From Chryseobacterium phocaeense (GTDB lineage: Bacteria; Bacteroidota; Bacteroidia; Flavobacteriales; Weeksellaceae), in contig NZ_LT827015.1 in the NCBI RefSeq assembly GCF_900169075.1, positions 124,001 to 188,000 of the forward strand: a DNA stretch of 64,000 bases, given 5' to 3'. A program made the position numbers and the translations under genes. Position 1 is the stretch's first letter. Each line of letters opens with the position of its first letter. Below, one piece after another: positions 48,531-56,999 of the stretch. Below the pieces are notes generated by a model that saw only the letters and a program-made list of their open reading frames with translations, was not told where the DNA came from and ran no database searches.

Positions 48531-49139
48531 ATGGCTATTAACTTACAAAAAGGTCAGAGAATTAACCTGAAAAAGGAAAACGGTGCCGAACTTACCCAAG
48601 CCTGTGTAGGAATCAACTGGGGAGCAATAGAAAAAAAAGGAATTTTCGGAACTAAAAAAGAAGCAGTGGACTTAGACGGAAGCTGTATTTTATATGATTC
48701 AAATAAGAACGTTACAGAAGTAGTGTATTTCGGAAACCTGAAATCAAGAAACGGTTCTGTAAAACATAGCGGGGACGATCTTACCGGAGACGTCAACGGT
48801 GATGATGGTCTGGATAATGAGGTGATCACAGTAGATTTCAGTCAGCTGGAACCTAATGTAGAGCACGTTGCTTTGGTACTGAACAGCTACCAGGGACAGG
48901 ATTTCGGAACCATTCCTTTCGCTTCCATCCGTATCTATGAAGGAACGCCTACCAATGTAAGAGAGGTGTTTGCTAAATACGATATTGCGAATGATGCTTC
49001 ATTCAAAGGGCATGTAGCGATGGTAATGGGAGTCTTCTACAAGAGAAACGGAGAATGGAAATTCAACGCAATCGGAGATCCTACATCAGACCGCAAGCTG
49101 GAACAGACCATCCAGACGGTGCAGGCCAATTATTTATAA
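48531..49139 (+). CDS. TerD-family stress protein (second copy)
   Basis: 202 residues, same start INLQKGQRINLKK as the first copy. Core: GINWGAIEKKG, DLDGSCILYDSN, the acidic Ca2+ loop HSGDDLTGDVNGDDGLDNEVITVDF, and the ending FYKRNGEWKFNAIG. Longer middle loop than the first copy. Two divergent TerD proteins in one operon are usual and may form mixed assemblies. Confidence 0.93.
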   Translation: MAINLQKGQRINLKKENGAELTQACVGINWGAIEKKGIFGTKKEAVDLDGSCILYDSNKNVTEVVYFGNLKSRNGSVKHSGDDLTGDVNGDDGLDNEVITVDFSQLEPNVEHVALVLNSYQGQDFGTIPFASIRIYEGTPTNVREVFAKYDIANDASFKGHVAMVMGVFYKRNGEWKFNAIGDPTSDRKLEQTIQTVQANYL

Positions 49140-49265
49140 GCAAAAGATCATCAACAGAAATGAACTTTGGCCCGTTCAGAAAAAAAGAATATTTTTATGA
49201 ATTGAGCTGAACATTTATTTAACGTTGATATCAAAAAAATAAAAACATTAAAAATTAGCAATATT

Positions 49266-49280
49266 TGTACACGCTGTACA
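49266..49280 (+). promoter_or_regulatory. TGTACA pair upstream of terC
   Basis: TGTACA-CGC-TGTACA overlaps an ATATTTG box 34 bases before the start. The TetR operator at 50505 has TGTACA-TT-TGTACA. Confidence 0.3.
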
Positions 49281-49313
49281 TCTATTGCTTTTATCATATA
49301 ATAATAAACTGAA

Positions 49314-50345
49314 GTGGAACATCAAAGTATTTTAGAATTGCACCCGGGCTTGGTGTGGGGATTTGCGGTAACGGTGGTTATCATGCTGCTCCTGGATTTA
49401 GGAGTATTCAACAAAAAAAGCCATGAAGTAACCTCCAAAGAAGCTACCATCTGGTCTATCGTATGGATTTCATTGTCCATGATATTCTCAGGAGTGGTGT
49501 ATTGGGTTTTCAATCAAGCGGACGGCCATGAATTGGCGGTAGAGAAATTTACCCAGTATCAGGCGGCCTACTGGATTGAAAAGGCCCTTTCTGTGGATAA
49601 CTTATTCGTATTCATCCTGGTTTTCGGGTTCTTCAAGGTTCCGAAATACCTTCATCACAAAGTCCTTTTCTGGGGAATCATCGGAGCACTGATCTTCAGG
49701 GCGATATTTATCTTTGCGGGAGTTGGTCTAATTAACCTGACCTATCTTCCTGAAATGAATATTTTCGGACATCCGGTACAGATTAACGTGGTAATGACCT
49801 TATTCGGATTGTTCCTTGTGTATGCCGGGATCAAATCATGGGGCGACGGAGGTGACGATGATGATGAGGATTACAGCAATACAGCAGGAGCAAGACTCAT
49901 CAAAAGCTTCTGGAAAGTTTCCGATAATTACGATGGAGATAAATTCTTCACCATTCAGAACGGAATCAAGATGGCAACACCGCTTTTAGTGGTGGTTGGG
50001 GTAATTGAATTTACCGACGTTCTTTTTGCGGTAGACTCTATTCCGGCGATCTTTGCAATCTCCAATGACCCGTTCATCCTTTATACGTCTAATATTTTTG
50101 CAATCCTGGGGTTAAGATCCCTGTATTTCCTGTTGGCGAATTTCATCCATATGTTCAGCAAGCTTCCTTACGGACTGGCGATTATCCTTTCCTTTATTGG
50201 GGTAAAAATGCTGATTGCACCATGGATTCACATTCCGTCTCCAATTTCATTGGGAATCGTGGGAGGAGTACTGGTGATCTCCGTATTGGTTTCCATTATC
50301 TTCCCTGAAAAAGAAGAAAAGGAAAAAGAGAAATTAGAAGAATAA
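49314..50345 (+). CDS. terC: TerC-family membrane protein
   Basis: 343 residues, GTG start. About eight membrane helices with the family hallmarks FAVTVVIMLLLDLGVF, AAYWIEKALSVDNLFVFILVFGFFKVP and FTDVLFAVDSIPAIFAIS, whose acidic residues within the membrane are thought to bind metal (Mn2+ or Ca2+). A cytoplasmic acidic loop GDGGDDDDEDYSN lies in the middle. TerC proteins link Ter systems to metal homeostasis at the membrane. Terminator at 50367-50398. Confidence 0.95.
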   Translation: MEHQSILELHPGLVWGFAVTVVIMLLLDLGVFNKKSHEVTSKEATIWSIVWISLSMIFSGVVYWVFNQADGHELAVEKFTQYQAAYWIEKALSVDNLFVFILVFGFFKVPKYLHHKVLFWGIIGALIFRAIFIFAGVGLINLTYLPEMNIFGHPVQINVVMTLFGLFLVYAGIKSWGDGGDDDDEDYSNTAGARLIKSFWKVSDNYDGDKFFTIQNGIKMATPLLVVVGVIEFTDVLFAVDSIPAIFAISNDPFILYTSNIFAILGLRSLYFLLANFIHMFSKLPYGLAIILSFIGVKMLIAPWIHIPSPISLGIVGGVLVISVLVSIIFPEKEEKEKEKLEE

Positions 50346-50366
50346 TAAAATTCTCTGTTAAAATAT

Positions 50367-50398
50367 AACTCCTGGAACTCAGTTTCAGGAGTTTTTTT
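50367..50398 (+). terminator. Terminator of terC
   Basis: AACTCCTG / CAGGAGTT and seven Ts. Confidence 0.88.
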
Positions 50399-50504
50399 AT
50401 GAGATTATGTGAAGAGGTTTGGTATTTCGCCGATCAGTGTTCTTTTGTCCTAGATCTATTTTTTTGATAAAAATATACAGACCAGTCTGTCTGTTTTGAT
50501 GAAT

Positions 50505-50526
50505 TTGTTGTACATTTGTACAACAA
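50505..50526 (+). promoter_or_regulatory. Palindromic operator on the tetR promoter
   Basis: TTGTTGTACA-TT-TGTACAACAA, a perfect 10-bp palindrome that contains the TACATTTG -7 box, 12 bases before the TetR start. Confidence 0.75.
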
Positions 50527-50537
50527 AATTGAATTGT

Positions 50538-51065
50538 ATGTCATCTCCGAGAGAAAGAATTCTGGAAATAACCTTTGACCTGTTTGGCAGGCAAGGCTAC
50601 AATTCCACTGGAATTAATCAGATTATTTCCGAAGCAAAAGTAGCCAAAGCAAGCTTTTACCAGCATTTTAAGTCCAAAGAAGACCTTTGCGTAGAATTTC
50701 TCAGGGTAAGACATGAATACTGGTTCGGTGAACTGAATCATTTTTGTACCGAAGAAGATAATCCGAAGCAACGCATAATCAGATCCTTTGATTTTCTTAT
50801 GTACATGAATGAGAAAGAGGATTTCAGAGGCTGCAGTTTTCTTAATATCTTATCAGAAATTCCGATGGATAATATGAAGATTTTGCAGGTAATTCAGCAG
50901 CATAAATCAGACCTGAGAAGTTATTTTTCAAACCTGGTGAAAGATGAAGCACTTTCCGATCATATCTATCTGCTTTTTGAAAGCAGTATTATTGAAAGCC
51001 AGCTTTTTAGATCCAATGAATTAATAGAGCGTTCAAAAAAAATCGTTAACCAATTAATCCCTTAA
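50538..51065 (+). CDS. TetR/AcrR-family repressor
   Basis: Start at 50538 (SSPRERILEITFDLFGRQGYNSTGINQIISEAKVAKASFYQHFKSKEDL, quoted in parts), 175 residues; the frame opens earlier at 50496 but that would lie upstream of the promoter. The N-terminal ~50 residues are a textbook TetR HTH. The C-terminal ligand domain keeps the FRGCSFLNILSEIP pattern of the group with a conserved GC pair. Its promoter bears a perfect palindrome, so it is autoregulated. Four bases before the NTF2-like gene. Confidence 0.9.
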   Translation: MSSPRERILEITFDLFGRQGYNSTGINQIISEAKVAKASFYQHFKSKEDLCVEFLRVRHEYWFGELNHFCTEEDNPKQRIIRSFDFLMYMNEKEDFRGCSFLNILSEIPMDNMKILQVIQQHKSDLRSYFSNLVKDEALSDHIYLLFESSIIESQLFRSNELIERSKKIVNQLIP

Positions 51066-51068
51066 AAA

Positions 51069-51482
51069 ATGGAACAGAAACACCCGCTGCCGCCTTTCAC
51101 CCTTGAAACAGCAAAAGAGAAAATACAGATGGCAGAAGATGCCTGGAACAGCCAGGATCCGGAAAAAGTATCAAAAGCATATACCACCGACAGCGAATGG
51201 AGAAACAGGGATACTTTTATTAGCGGAAGAGAGGAAATTGTAAGCTTCCTGCAGAAAAAGTGGGAAAAAGAGCTGAACTACCGCCTTAAAAAAGAATATT
51301 GGGCTCATACCGGTAACCGGATTGCTGTCCGTTTCGAATATGAATACCAGACCAGGGAAGGAAACTGGTTCCGAGCCTACGGAAACGAAAACTGGGAGTT
51401 TGATGACAACGGCCTGATGATGAAAAGATACGCCAGCATCAACGATGTGGCCATACAGGAAGAAGAAAGGAAATTCAGATAA
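51069..51482 (+). CDS. DUF1348 / NTF2-like protein
   Basis: 137 residues. [41 protein letters not shown] and REEIVSFL are the hallmarks of the NTF2-like DUF1348 family, a cone-shaped fold with a central pocket. Ends [21 protein letters not shown]. Probably a small-molecule isomerase-like or detoxifying protein, controlled by the TetR gene just upstream. Confidence 0.88.
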   Translation: MEQKHPLPPFTLETAKEKIQMAEDAWNSQDPEKVSKAYTTDSEWRNRDTFISGREEIVSFLQKKWEKELNYRLKKEYWAHTGNRIAVRFEYEYQTREGNWFRAYGNENWEFDDNGLMMKRYASINDVAIQEEERKFR

Positions 51483-51495
51483 AAATTCCCAATCA

Positions 51496-51540
51496 TATCA
51501 TACAAGGCGAGCCGGACTACGGCCCGTCTTGTATGATATC
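51496..51540 (+). terminator. Terminator of the tetR operon
   Basis: Perfect 12-bp stem ATATCATACAAG / CTTGTATGATAT with a GC-rich inner extension (GGCGAGCCGG...CCCGTC). Confidence 0.65.
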
Positions 51541-51591
51541 TGTGCTGATCAAAGCTATCCATGCAACAACTCATATCTCATAATTAATAAC

Positions 51592-52605
51592 TCATAATTC
51601 AAAACTTTTCCCATGCAACAGCTTATTAATCTTTCTCCTCGTCTGCACAGAAACCTTATAGGCTTCATCACGCAGTTTCTGTATTTTCCCCACCGGCTGG
51701 AAAAAAATCTTGCTTTCAAATGGGTTGAATGACAGCAGCTCATTCGTACAACTGTCAGGGTCAAGCAACGCACCCTTATTGATTTTAAGTTTTCCGATGT
51801 GGATGCAAGGTGAATTTTTCCATTCCACATTCAGCTTATTAATGGGTTGGTCTTTCAGGTCATAGCAAAGCTGGATCATCACATCTGCACTGTAGTCGTG
51901 TTCCTGGAAATAGTTTTTCAAAGCGGTTCTTATCTTTAGTTTCCGGCCGAATTTTTTATGGACAGAATCAGGGACCAGCTTTATTTTGATCATATAATCT
52001 CCCAAACGGTAAGCGCCTACAGAATGATAATCGAAAGAAAGGATAAAATCATTTCTTTTGCCGATGAGCCTGAAGATGTTTCTGATAAAAGACAGGGTAC
52101 ACATGTTGGGAATCACCTTAACAGCCTGTGCAGCCAGTGAAAAAAAGCTGCTCCATTTTTTAATATAAAACCGATTCACCGCAGTAAACAGTTTCAGAAA
52201 ATGAGAAACGGAATTCATTGGAAACAATGGAAAATTGACCAGAGGAAAATTGGCGATGAGTCCGCCGTTTTCATCCTTTATTTTTACAGCAAAACCATAT
52301 GCAGGAACGTCCTTTCCGTTGTTCTTGATTTTAAGATTCGCATTTGAAAGTCTTATTGTAAGGTCAAATTGCTCCCCGTCAAAATAGGGTAGAAGTTCCT
52401 CCGGAATATTCTTGTCAATGAAGAATGTGCCTGCAGCAGCAGCGTACGTTTTGGCATGGGCATTTCTCGTGGCATAATTGACGTCACTTATACATGATGA
52501 CTGCTCAACGAAATCGGCAATGGTCTTTTTATTGATTTCAAGAAGTTTTTTTTCCTCTTCATTAAGCTCATCAAGTTTCTTATTATATTTTAGTGGTTCT
52601 GGCAT
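51592..52605 (-). CDS. Catalase-like heme protein
   Basis: 337 residues. NAHAKTYAAAAGTFFID carries the distal His and the catalase-fold strand, followed by FDLTIRLSNANLKIKNNGKDVPAYGFAVKIKD, the catalase barrel pattern. The proximal heme Tyr motif RxxxYxD of true catalases is not obvious, so this fits the smaller catalase-related heme proteins (allene oxide synthase- or lipid-peroxide-like). C-terminal basic helix KVSVQTRRKINKLLHG. Stand-alone gene. Confidence 0.7.
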   Translation of the reverse strand: MPEPLKYNKKLDELNEEEKKLLEINKKTIADFVEQSSCISDVNYATRNAHAKTYAAAAGTFFIDKNIPEELLPYFDGEQFDLTIRLSNANLKIKNNGKDVPAYGFAVKIKDENGGLIANFPLVNFPLFPMNSVSHFLKLFTAVNRFYIKKWSSFFSLAAQAVKVIPNMCTLSFIRNIFRLIGKRNDFILSFDYHSVGAYRLGDYMIKIKLVPDSVHKKFGRKLKIRTALKNYFQEHDYSADVMIQLCYDLKDQPINKLNVEWKNSPCIHIGKLKINKGALLDPDSCTNELLSFNPFESKIFFQPVGKIQKLRDEAYKVSVQTRRKINKLLHGKSFEL

Positions 52606-52927
52606 TTAGTTTTTAAAATCCAATTATAACGCCAAGTTTCTGAATCCGTGTTAACATAATATTAAAATTGTTTGAATTTTGAGCGATATTTTTTTTAGTA
52701 ACAGTTGCTGGCTGCTTGGTTACCTGTTTTTTAGGTCCGAAAACAGAAAGAAAATAGATTGTTTTTAAATCGGTTTTTTTCTTCATTGAAACCAATAACC
52801 AGCAACTTGCAACCCGAACTCTCCAACTACTATTTCCTCATTCCCAAACTTTAAACTCTGAACCTTAAACCTTGAACGCTAAACTTTCAACCAATAAAAA
52901 CCCCTATCTTTGTAAAAAATATCAACA

Positions 52928-53362
52928 ATGGGAGTAGCAGATATGTTATTTAAAAAGAAAAAAGAACAGGCAGAAAAAAACCTGAACGACGGTAAAGAGT
53001 ACATGGAAGAATATGGCAAGAGAGAAAGCGTTGTACAGTTGCCAAGCGGACTGCAGTATGAAATCATTACAGAAGGCGACGGAGCAAAACCGGGACCTAA
53101 ATCTACTGTAAAATGTCACTACCACGGAACCACCATTTCGGGTAAAGTTTTCGACAGCTCTGTAAAAAGAGGAACACCGGCGTCTTTTCCTTTGAACAAA
53201 GTCATTAAGGGATGGACAGAAGCCCTTCAGCTGATGCCTGTGGGCAGCAAATGGAGACTGATCATTCCACCACATCTTGCGTATGGAGATCAGCAGATCA
53301 GCAAGGAAATAGGACCGAACTCTACCCTTGTTTTCGAGGTGGAACTTCTGGATATAAAATAA
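52928..53362 (+). CDS. FKBP-type peptidyl-prolyl isomerase
   Basis: 144 residues. A charged N-terminal helix (LFKKKKEQAEKNLNDGKEYMEEYGKRE) is followed by an FKBP domain: VKCHYHGTTISGKVFDSSVKRGTPASFPLNKVIKGWTEALQLMPVGSKWRLIIPPHLAYGD (in parts), ending NSTLVFEVELLDI. All FKBP signature residues including Tyr, Asp, Phe and the IPPHLAYG loop are present. No signal peptide, so cytoplasmic. Promoter TATCTTTG about 20 bases before the start; terminator follows. Confidence 0.93.
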   Translation: MGVADMLFKKKKEQAEKNLNDGKEYMEEYGKRESVVQLPSGLQYEIITEGDGAKPGPKSTVKCHYHGTTISGKVFDSSVKRGTPASFPLNKVIKGWTEALQLMPVGSKWRLIIPPHLAYGDQQISKEIGPNSTLVFEVELLDIK

Positions 53363-53384
53363 TCCAGGCTTAAAAATAGCTTAA

Positions 53385-53414
53385 AAATTTACCCGCATCC
53401 GGGTAAATTTTTTT
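53385..53414 (+). terminator. Terminator of the FKBP gene
   Basis: AAATTTACCCG / CGGGTAAATTT plus T run. Confidence 0.88.
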
Positions 53415-53526
53415 ATTTGTACTATATTCGTATGGATTAATTACAAAAAACAAAGAGTGTTGGAATTTTTGTAAATATTTGGGATGCCTGAAAAACAGTA
53501 TAAAAATATGCAGTTTTAAATTTTAT

Positions 53527-53602
53527 CGGAGATAAAATCCTTGCGCCTTAAAAAAGTACACAATTAATTTTCTTGCGTCTTTGCGATTAACCAACAAATA
53601 AA
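53527..53602. repeat. GCGCCTTAAA...GCGTCTTTGC repeat, copy 2
   Basis: Relative of 31270-31345; ends 7 bases before the next start codon, so it may supply that gene's promoter. Confidence 0.45.
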
Positions 53603-53608
53603 AACTGA

Positions 53609-54559
53609 ATGAAGAAAATCTTTTATTTTTTGGCGGTATTAGTTCTGTTCACTTCGTGTGTTTCCAAGAAGAACCAGGCCATTAAGCAGAATATCCTGAC
53701 TTTAAAGGACAGTTACTGTAAAGCACCTTTTAAATATAATTACAGCAGCAGAATTCCTTCCTATAATTCGGATTCTATTCTAGCTGCAAATAAAGTGCTG
53801 CAAGGCATGTTTTCCGATCAGAGTATTTTGATTTTAAATGCTTTGGACAATCTGGATGAGGTTCATCAGATTATGGACCTGAAAAAGGATTCTTCCCTTG
53901 CTTCTCAGGTGAAAGTTTTACAGCTTAAAATTAAAATCAACAGCAAAATTACCATTGCCCTTACAGAGCTGGATGCTGTAGCTGCAGAATTCGACTGTGA
54001 AGGCGAAAGGGTAGCCCAGATCGGGAATTATGTGGATAACCTGAATGATTCCAGGAATAATAAACTGATTTTGCTCTCCATTGTAACGGGAGCCGCGGCT
54101 TCGGTTGCCGGAGGAATTGTAAAAGATAACAGCTGGAGCAACGCGATTGATATCGGTGGTGGGGTTCTGGGGGCCGGGTTTGGCCTTGCCACACTCAATC
54201 CGAAAGGGAAGAAAGTAGAATTTATCCATCAGAGAAACCTTTTAAGGGATATATGGAGGGAAAAACTGGAATCCCCGAATTTTCCGCCATTCATCTGGTA
54301 TATGTATACGGAGAAAAAATTTTCCAATAAGGAACAGCATTCAATTATCGGAAGCATGAAAGAACGCTGGCTGCATTATCAATTTGACGATAACAAGACG
54401 GAAGCCGATCAGTCTGTGATCTTCAGCGACGGAGGTTTTTACCGGGCAGATGATCTTCACAACCGGGCAGCCATGCTCAACCAGATGCAGTCGGCGACAA
54501 GAACCATTAACCAGAATATCAATTATTTATTGCTGGATCTGGATAAATTAATCCTTTAA
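53609..54559 (+). CDS. Lipoprotein of unknown function
   Basis: 316 residues. Signal FYFLAVLVLFTSC is a lipoprotein signal with Cys17. The body is helical with a glycine-rich hydrophobic hairpin in the middle (LILLSIVTGAAASVAGGIVKD and AIDIGGGVLGAGFGLATL) that could insert in a membrane. The C-terminus is a helix bundle (NRAAMLNQMQSATRTINQNINYLL). No catalytic motif. Not recognised. Confidence 0.7.
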   Translation: MKKIFYFLAVLVLFTSCVSKKNQAIKQNILTLKDSYCKAPFKYNYSSRIPSYNSDSILAANKVLQGMFSDQSILILNALDNLDEVHQIMDLKKDSSLASQVKVLQLKIKINSKITIALTELDAVAAEFDCEGERVAQIGNYVDNLNDSRNNKLILLSIVTGAAASVAGGIVKDNSWSNAIDIGGGVLGAGFGLATLNPKGKKVEFIHQRNLLRDIWREKLESPNFPPFIWYMYTEKKFSNKEQHSIIGSMKERWLHYQFDDNKTEADQSVIFSDGGFYRADDLHNRAAMLNQMQSATRTINQNINYLLLDLDKLIL

Positions 54560-54571
54560 GAAAAAATTAAC

Positions 54572-54590
54572 TGTAATAAAATTTGTTACA
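54572..54590 (+). promoter_or_regulatory. Candidate Rrf2 operator 1
   Basis: TGTAATAAAATTTGTTACA, matching the inverse of the site at 55054; just upstream of a TATCTTTG -7 box (about 54604-54611). Confidence 0.65.
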
Positions 54591-54625
54591 ATTAAAATTT
54601 TGTATATCTTTGCAATGTAATCAGA

Positions 54626-55036
54626 ATGAATAATACAAGATTTGCTACGGCAATACATATCATGACCTTACTGGCTAAAAGCCCTCAGGAGTGGCTCACT
54701 TCCGAGTGGATGGCCGGTAGTATCAACATCAATCCGGTGATGGTGAGAAAGGAATTGAGTGTATTGAGAGAAGCAGGACTTATTATCAGCAGACAGGGGA
54801 AAGAAGGGGGAAGCCAGCTTGCCAGAAGTGCGGATGAGATCACTATCTCAGAAATTTATAAGGCGGTAAAAAATACAGAAGTTTTAGGAAAAAAGAATAA
54901 TAACCCGAATCCTGCCTGCAGTGTGGGAAAAGAAATCAATGACCATTTAAATCATTTATTTGAAGAAACAGATCAACTGGTTAGCCGTTTTTTAGGTGAC
55001 AAGTCATTACAGGAGTTCTGCGATCAGTTTGAATAA
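54626..55036 (+). CDS. Rrf2-family transcriptional repressor (YwnA-like)
   Basis: 136 residues. TRFATAIHIMTLLAKSPQEWLTSEWMAGSININPVMVRKELSVLREAGLI (in parts) is the Rrf2 winged helix. Only one cysteine (PACSVG), so no Fe-S cluster; this fits the YwnA/redox- or ligand-sensing branch with a single sensor Cys. It is next to an NmrA-type reductase, the usual YwnA-YwnB pair, and both promoters share a palindrome. Confidence 0.88.
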   Translation: MNNTRFATAIHIMTLLAKSPQEWLTSEWMAGSININPVMVRKELSVLREAGLIISRQGKEGGSQLARSADEITISEIYKAVKNTEVLGKKNNNPNPACSVGKEINDHLNHLFEETDQLVSRFLGDKSLQEFCDQFE

Positions 55037-55053
55037 AATTTTTTATCCATAAA

Positions 55054-55072
55054 TGTAACAAAAATTATTACA
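55054..55072 (+). promoter_or_regulatory. Candidate Rrf2 operator 2
   Basis: TGTAACAAAAATTATTACA upstream of the reductase gene; the same TGTAAY-N7-RTTACA pattern as operator 1. Confidence 0.65.
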
Positions 55073-55095
55073 ATTTAATTTTAAAATAAAATCAT

Positions 55096-55749
55096 ATGAA
55101 AAAAGTAGCAGTAATCGGGGCAACCGGTTTTGTAGGAACAAAAATCGTTAATGAACTGGCAGAAAGAGGATATGCAGTGGAAGCTTTGGTAAGAGATGCT
55201 TCCAAAGTGGAATCTAAGGAAAATGTGACGGCAAAAAGTGTAGATGTAAACAATACGGATGACCTGGCAGAAGCCTTAAAAGGAAGTGATGCCGTGATCA
55301 GTGCTTTCAATGCTGGATGGACTAATCCTAATCTTTATCATGACTTTTTAAACGGTTCCGTTAATATTGAAAAAGCAGTGGAACAGGCCGGTGTAAAAAG
55401 ATTGATCGTAGTTGGGGGAGCAGGAAGCCTGTACACTCCGGACAATGTACAGATCGTAGATACCCCGGATTTTCCTGAAGCTTACAAACCGGGAGCCACT
55501 GCAGCAAGGGATTATTTAAACAAAATCAGAGAAAACAAAACGTTGGACTGGACATTCTTCAGCCCTGCCATTGAGATGAACCAGGCCAATCAAGGAGAAA
55601 GAACAGGAGTATACAGAACTTCCCTGGAAACTCCGGTTTTTGATGAAAACGGAAGAAGCCGTCTTTCCGTAGAAGATGTAGCCGTAGTTTTGGTCGATGA
55701 GCTGGAACAGAACAACCACATCCGTGAACGTTTCACAGCAGCTTATTAA
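55096..55749 (+). CDS. NmrA-like NAD(P)-dependent reductase
   Basis: 217 residues. Rossmann GATGFVGTKIV at residues ~8-18, SDAVISAFNAGW, and the SDR-like LIVVGGAGSLYT. The C-terminal LSVEDVAVVLVDELEQ is the usual family ending. An atypical SDR that binds NADPH; likely reduces a quinone or reactive electrophile and is induced when the Rrf2 protein releases its operator. Followed after 17 bases by a secreted MBL-fold protein. Confidence 0.9.
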   Translation: MKKVAVIGATGFVGTKIVNELAERGYAVEALVRDASKVESKENVTAKSVDVNNTDDLAEALKGSDAVISAFNAGWTNPNLYHDFLNGSVNIEKAVEQAGVKRLIVVGGAGSLYTPDNVQIVDTPDFPEAYKPGATAARDYLNKIRENKTLDWTFFSPAIEMNQANQGERTGVYRTSLETPVFDENGRSRLSVEDVAVVLVDELEQNNHIRERFTAAY

Positions 55750-55766
55750 TCCAAAAAAAAGCAACA

Positions 55767-56945
55767 ATGCTAAAAAAGAAATTATTATCATTAATGGCTG
55801 TGTTTGGTCTGGCTGGTATTGTGCTGGCAGGCGGCTTAAAAATTAAAGTTTATAATCCCGGTGCAAAGGCTATTTTTCCCATTACATCCACAATTATCTA
55901 TGGAGATAAAGATGCCATGCTCATTGATGCTCAGTTTCAGAAACAGTACGCGGAACAGCTGGTGAAGGAAATAAAAGCAACCGGAAAAAATCTGCAAACA
56001 GTTTTTATATCCCACAGTGATCCGGATTTCTATTTTGGACTGGATGTGATCAGAAAAGCATTTCCAGATGTGAAAATCATTTCAACAGCACAAACGGTCT
56101 ATCTGATTGCTGCATCGAAAGACGATAAATTAGACGTGTGGAAACCACAATTAAAAGAAGATGCACCTTCCGAAGTCATTGTTCCGGAAGCAGTAAATGA
56201 AATTCCTGATCTCGAAGGAAACAAAATTGAAATTAAGCAGAATGCTGAAGATCCGGCTCATAGCTTTGTCTGGATTCCGTCTTTAAAAACTATAGCCGGA
56301 GGAATTTCAGTTTCTGCAGATTCCCATGTCTGGATGGCGGATACACAGAATATGAGGGCAATAGATCAGTGGATCGCACAGATTGATGCCATGAAAGCGT
56401 TGAAACCTGAACAGGTGGTTCCATCTCATTTTGCAAAATTATCCCTGTCTCCAAAATCTCTGGATTTTATGAAGACTTATCTAGAAAACTATCAGGAAGC
56501 AATCTCAAAGAATAAAACATCCTCTTCCGGTGTTGTTGATTTCATGCTTAAAAAATATCCGGATCTTCCCGGAAAAGAGGAACTGGAAATGGGAACGAAA
56601 GTTTTCTTCAGGGAGATGAACTGGGATCTGAAATCTCCTTACCCAGCTATAGGGCATCAGGTGGAGACGGATTTCGGAACATTGAAATTCACCCTTGATT
56701 TTAAGGATAATAAAGAAATGTCTTTCAAAGGAACTTCTGGAAATGTAAAAGGAAATACAGATACCGTAAAATATACAGCCGTAGAGGTGGCTAAAAATGT
56801 CTTTATGGTCTACTGGCACGAACCTAAATCAGGCTCTAACGTTACTCATATTCAGGATTATAACAAAAATACAGTCTACACCAATATTGCAGAACCGGGC
56901 GGAACCTTCAGGCATCTGAAAGGAACTTTGAAAATTCTGAAATAA
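55767..56945 (+). CDS. Exported MBL-fold protein with MoaF-like C-terminal domain
   Basis: 392 residues. Signal peptide-like start (LLSLMAVFGLAGIVLAGG). MBL domain follows, but its zinc motif is altered: FISHSDPDFYFG keeps H-x-D-x-D and lacks the canonical HxHxDH pair, while VPSHFAKL and SADSHVWMAD supply other ligands. The last ~90 residues (FGTLKFTLDFKDNKEMSF ... VFMVYWHEPKSGSNVTHIQDY) resemble a MoaF-type calycin barrel. Likely a periplasmic hydrolase with unknown substrate, in the Rrf2-controlled unit. Confidence 0.75.
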   Translation: MLKKKLLSLMAVFGLAGIVLAGGLKIKVYNPGAKAIFPITSTIIYGDKDAMLIDAQFQKQYAEQLVKEIKATGKNLQTVFISHSDPDFYFGLDVIRKAFPDVKIISTAQTVYLIAASKDDKLDVWKPQLKEDAPSEVIVPEAVNEIPDLEGNKIEIKQNAEDPAHSFVWIPSLKTIAGGISVSADSHVWMADTQNMRAIDQWIAQIDAMKALKPEQVVPSHFAKLSLSPKSLDFMKTYLENYQEAISKNKTSSSGVVDFMLKKYPDLPGKEELEMGTKVFFREMNWDLKSPYPAIGHQVETDFGTLKFTLDFKDNKEMSFKGTSGNVKGNTDTVKYTAVEVAKNVFMVYWHEPKSGSNVTHIQDYNKNTVYTNIAEPGGTFRHLKGTLKILK

Positions 56946-56949
56946 ATAA

Positions 56950-56979
56950 AAAACTGCTGTCATTGATAGCAGTTTTTTT
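56950..56979 (+). terminator. Terminator of the Rrf2-controlled unit
   Basis: AACTGCT / AGCAGTT stem and seven Ts. Confidence 0.8.
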
Positions 56980-56999
56980 ATGTTGTGGATTAAAAAGAG

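Noticed and set aside
52613..52795. 60-codon minus-strand ORF just upstream of the catalase-like gene
   Set aside because: No family resemblance, weak start context and low-complexity Lys/Asn composition; more likely chance.
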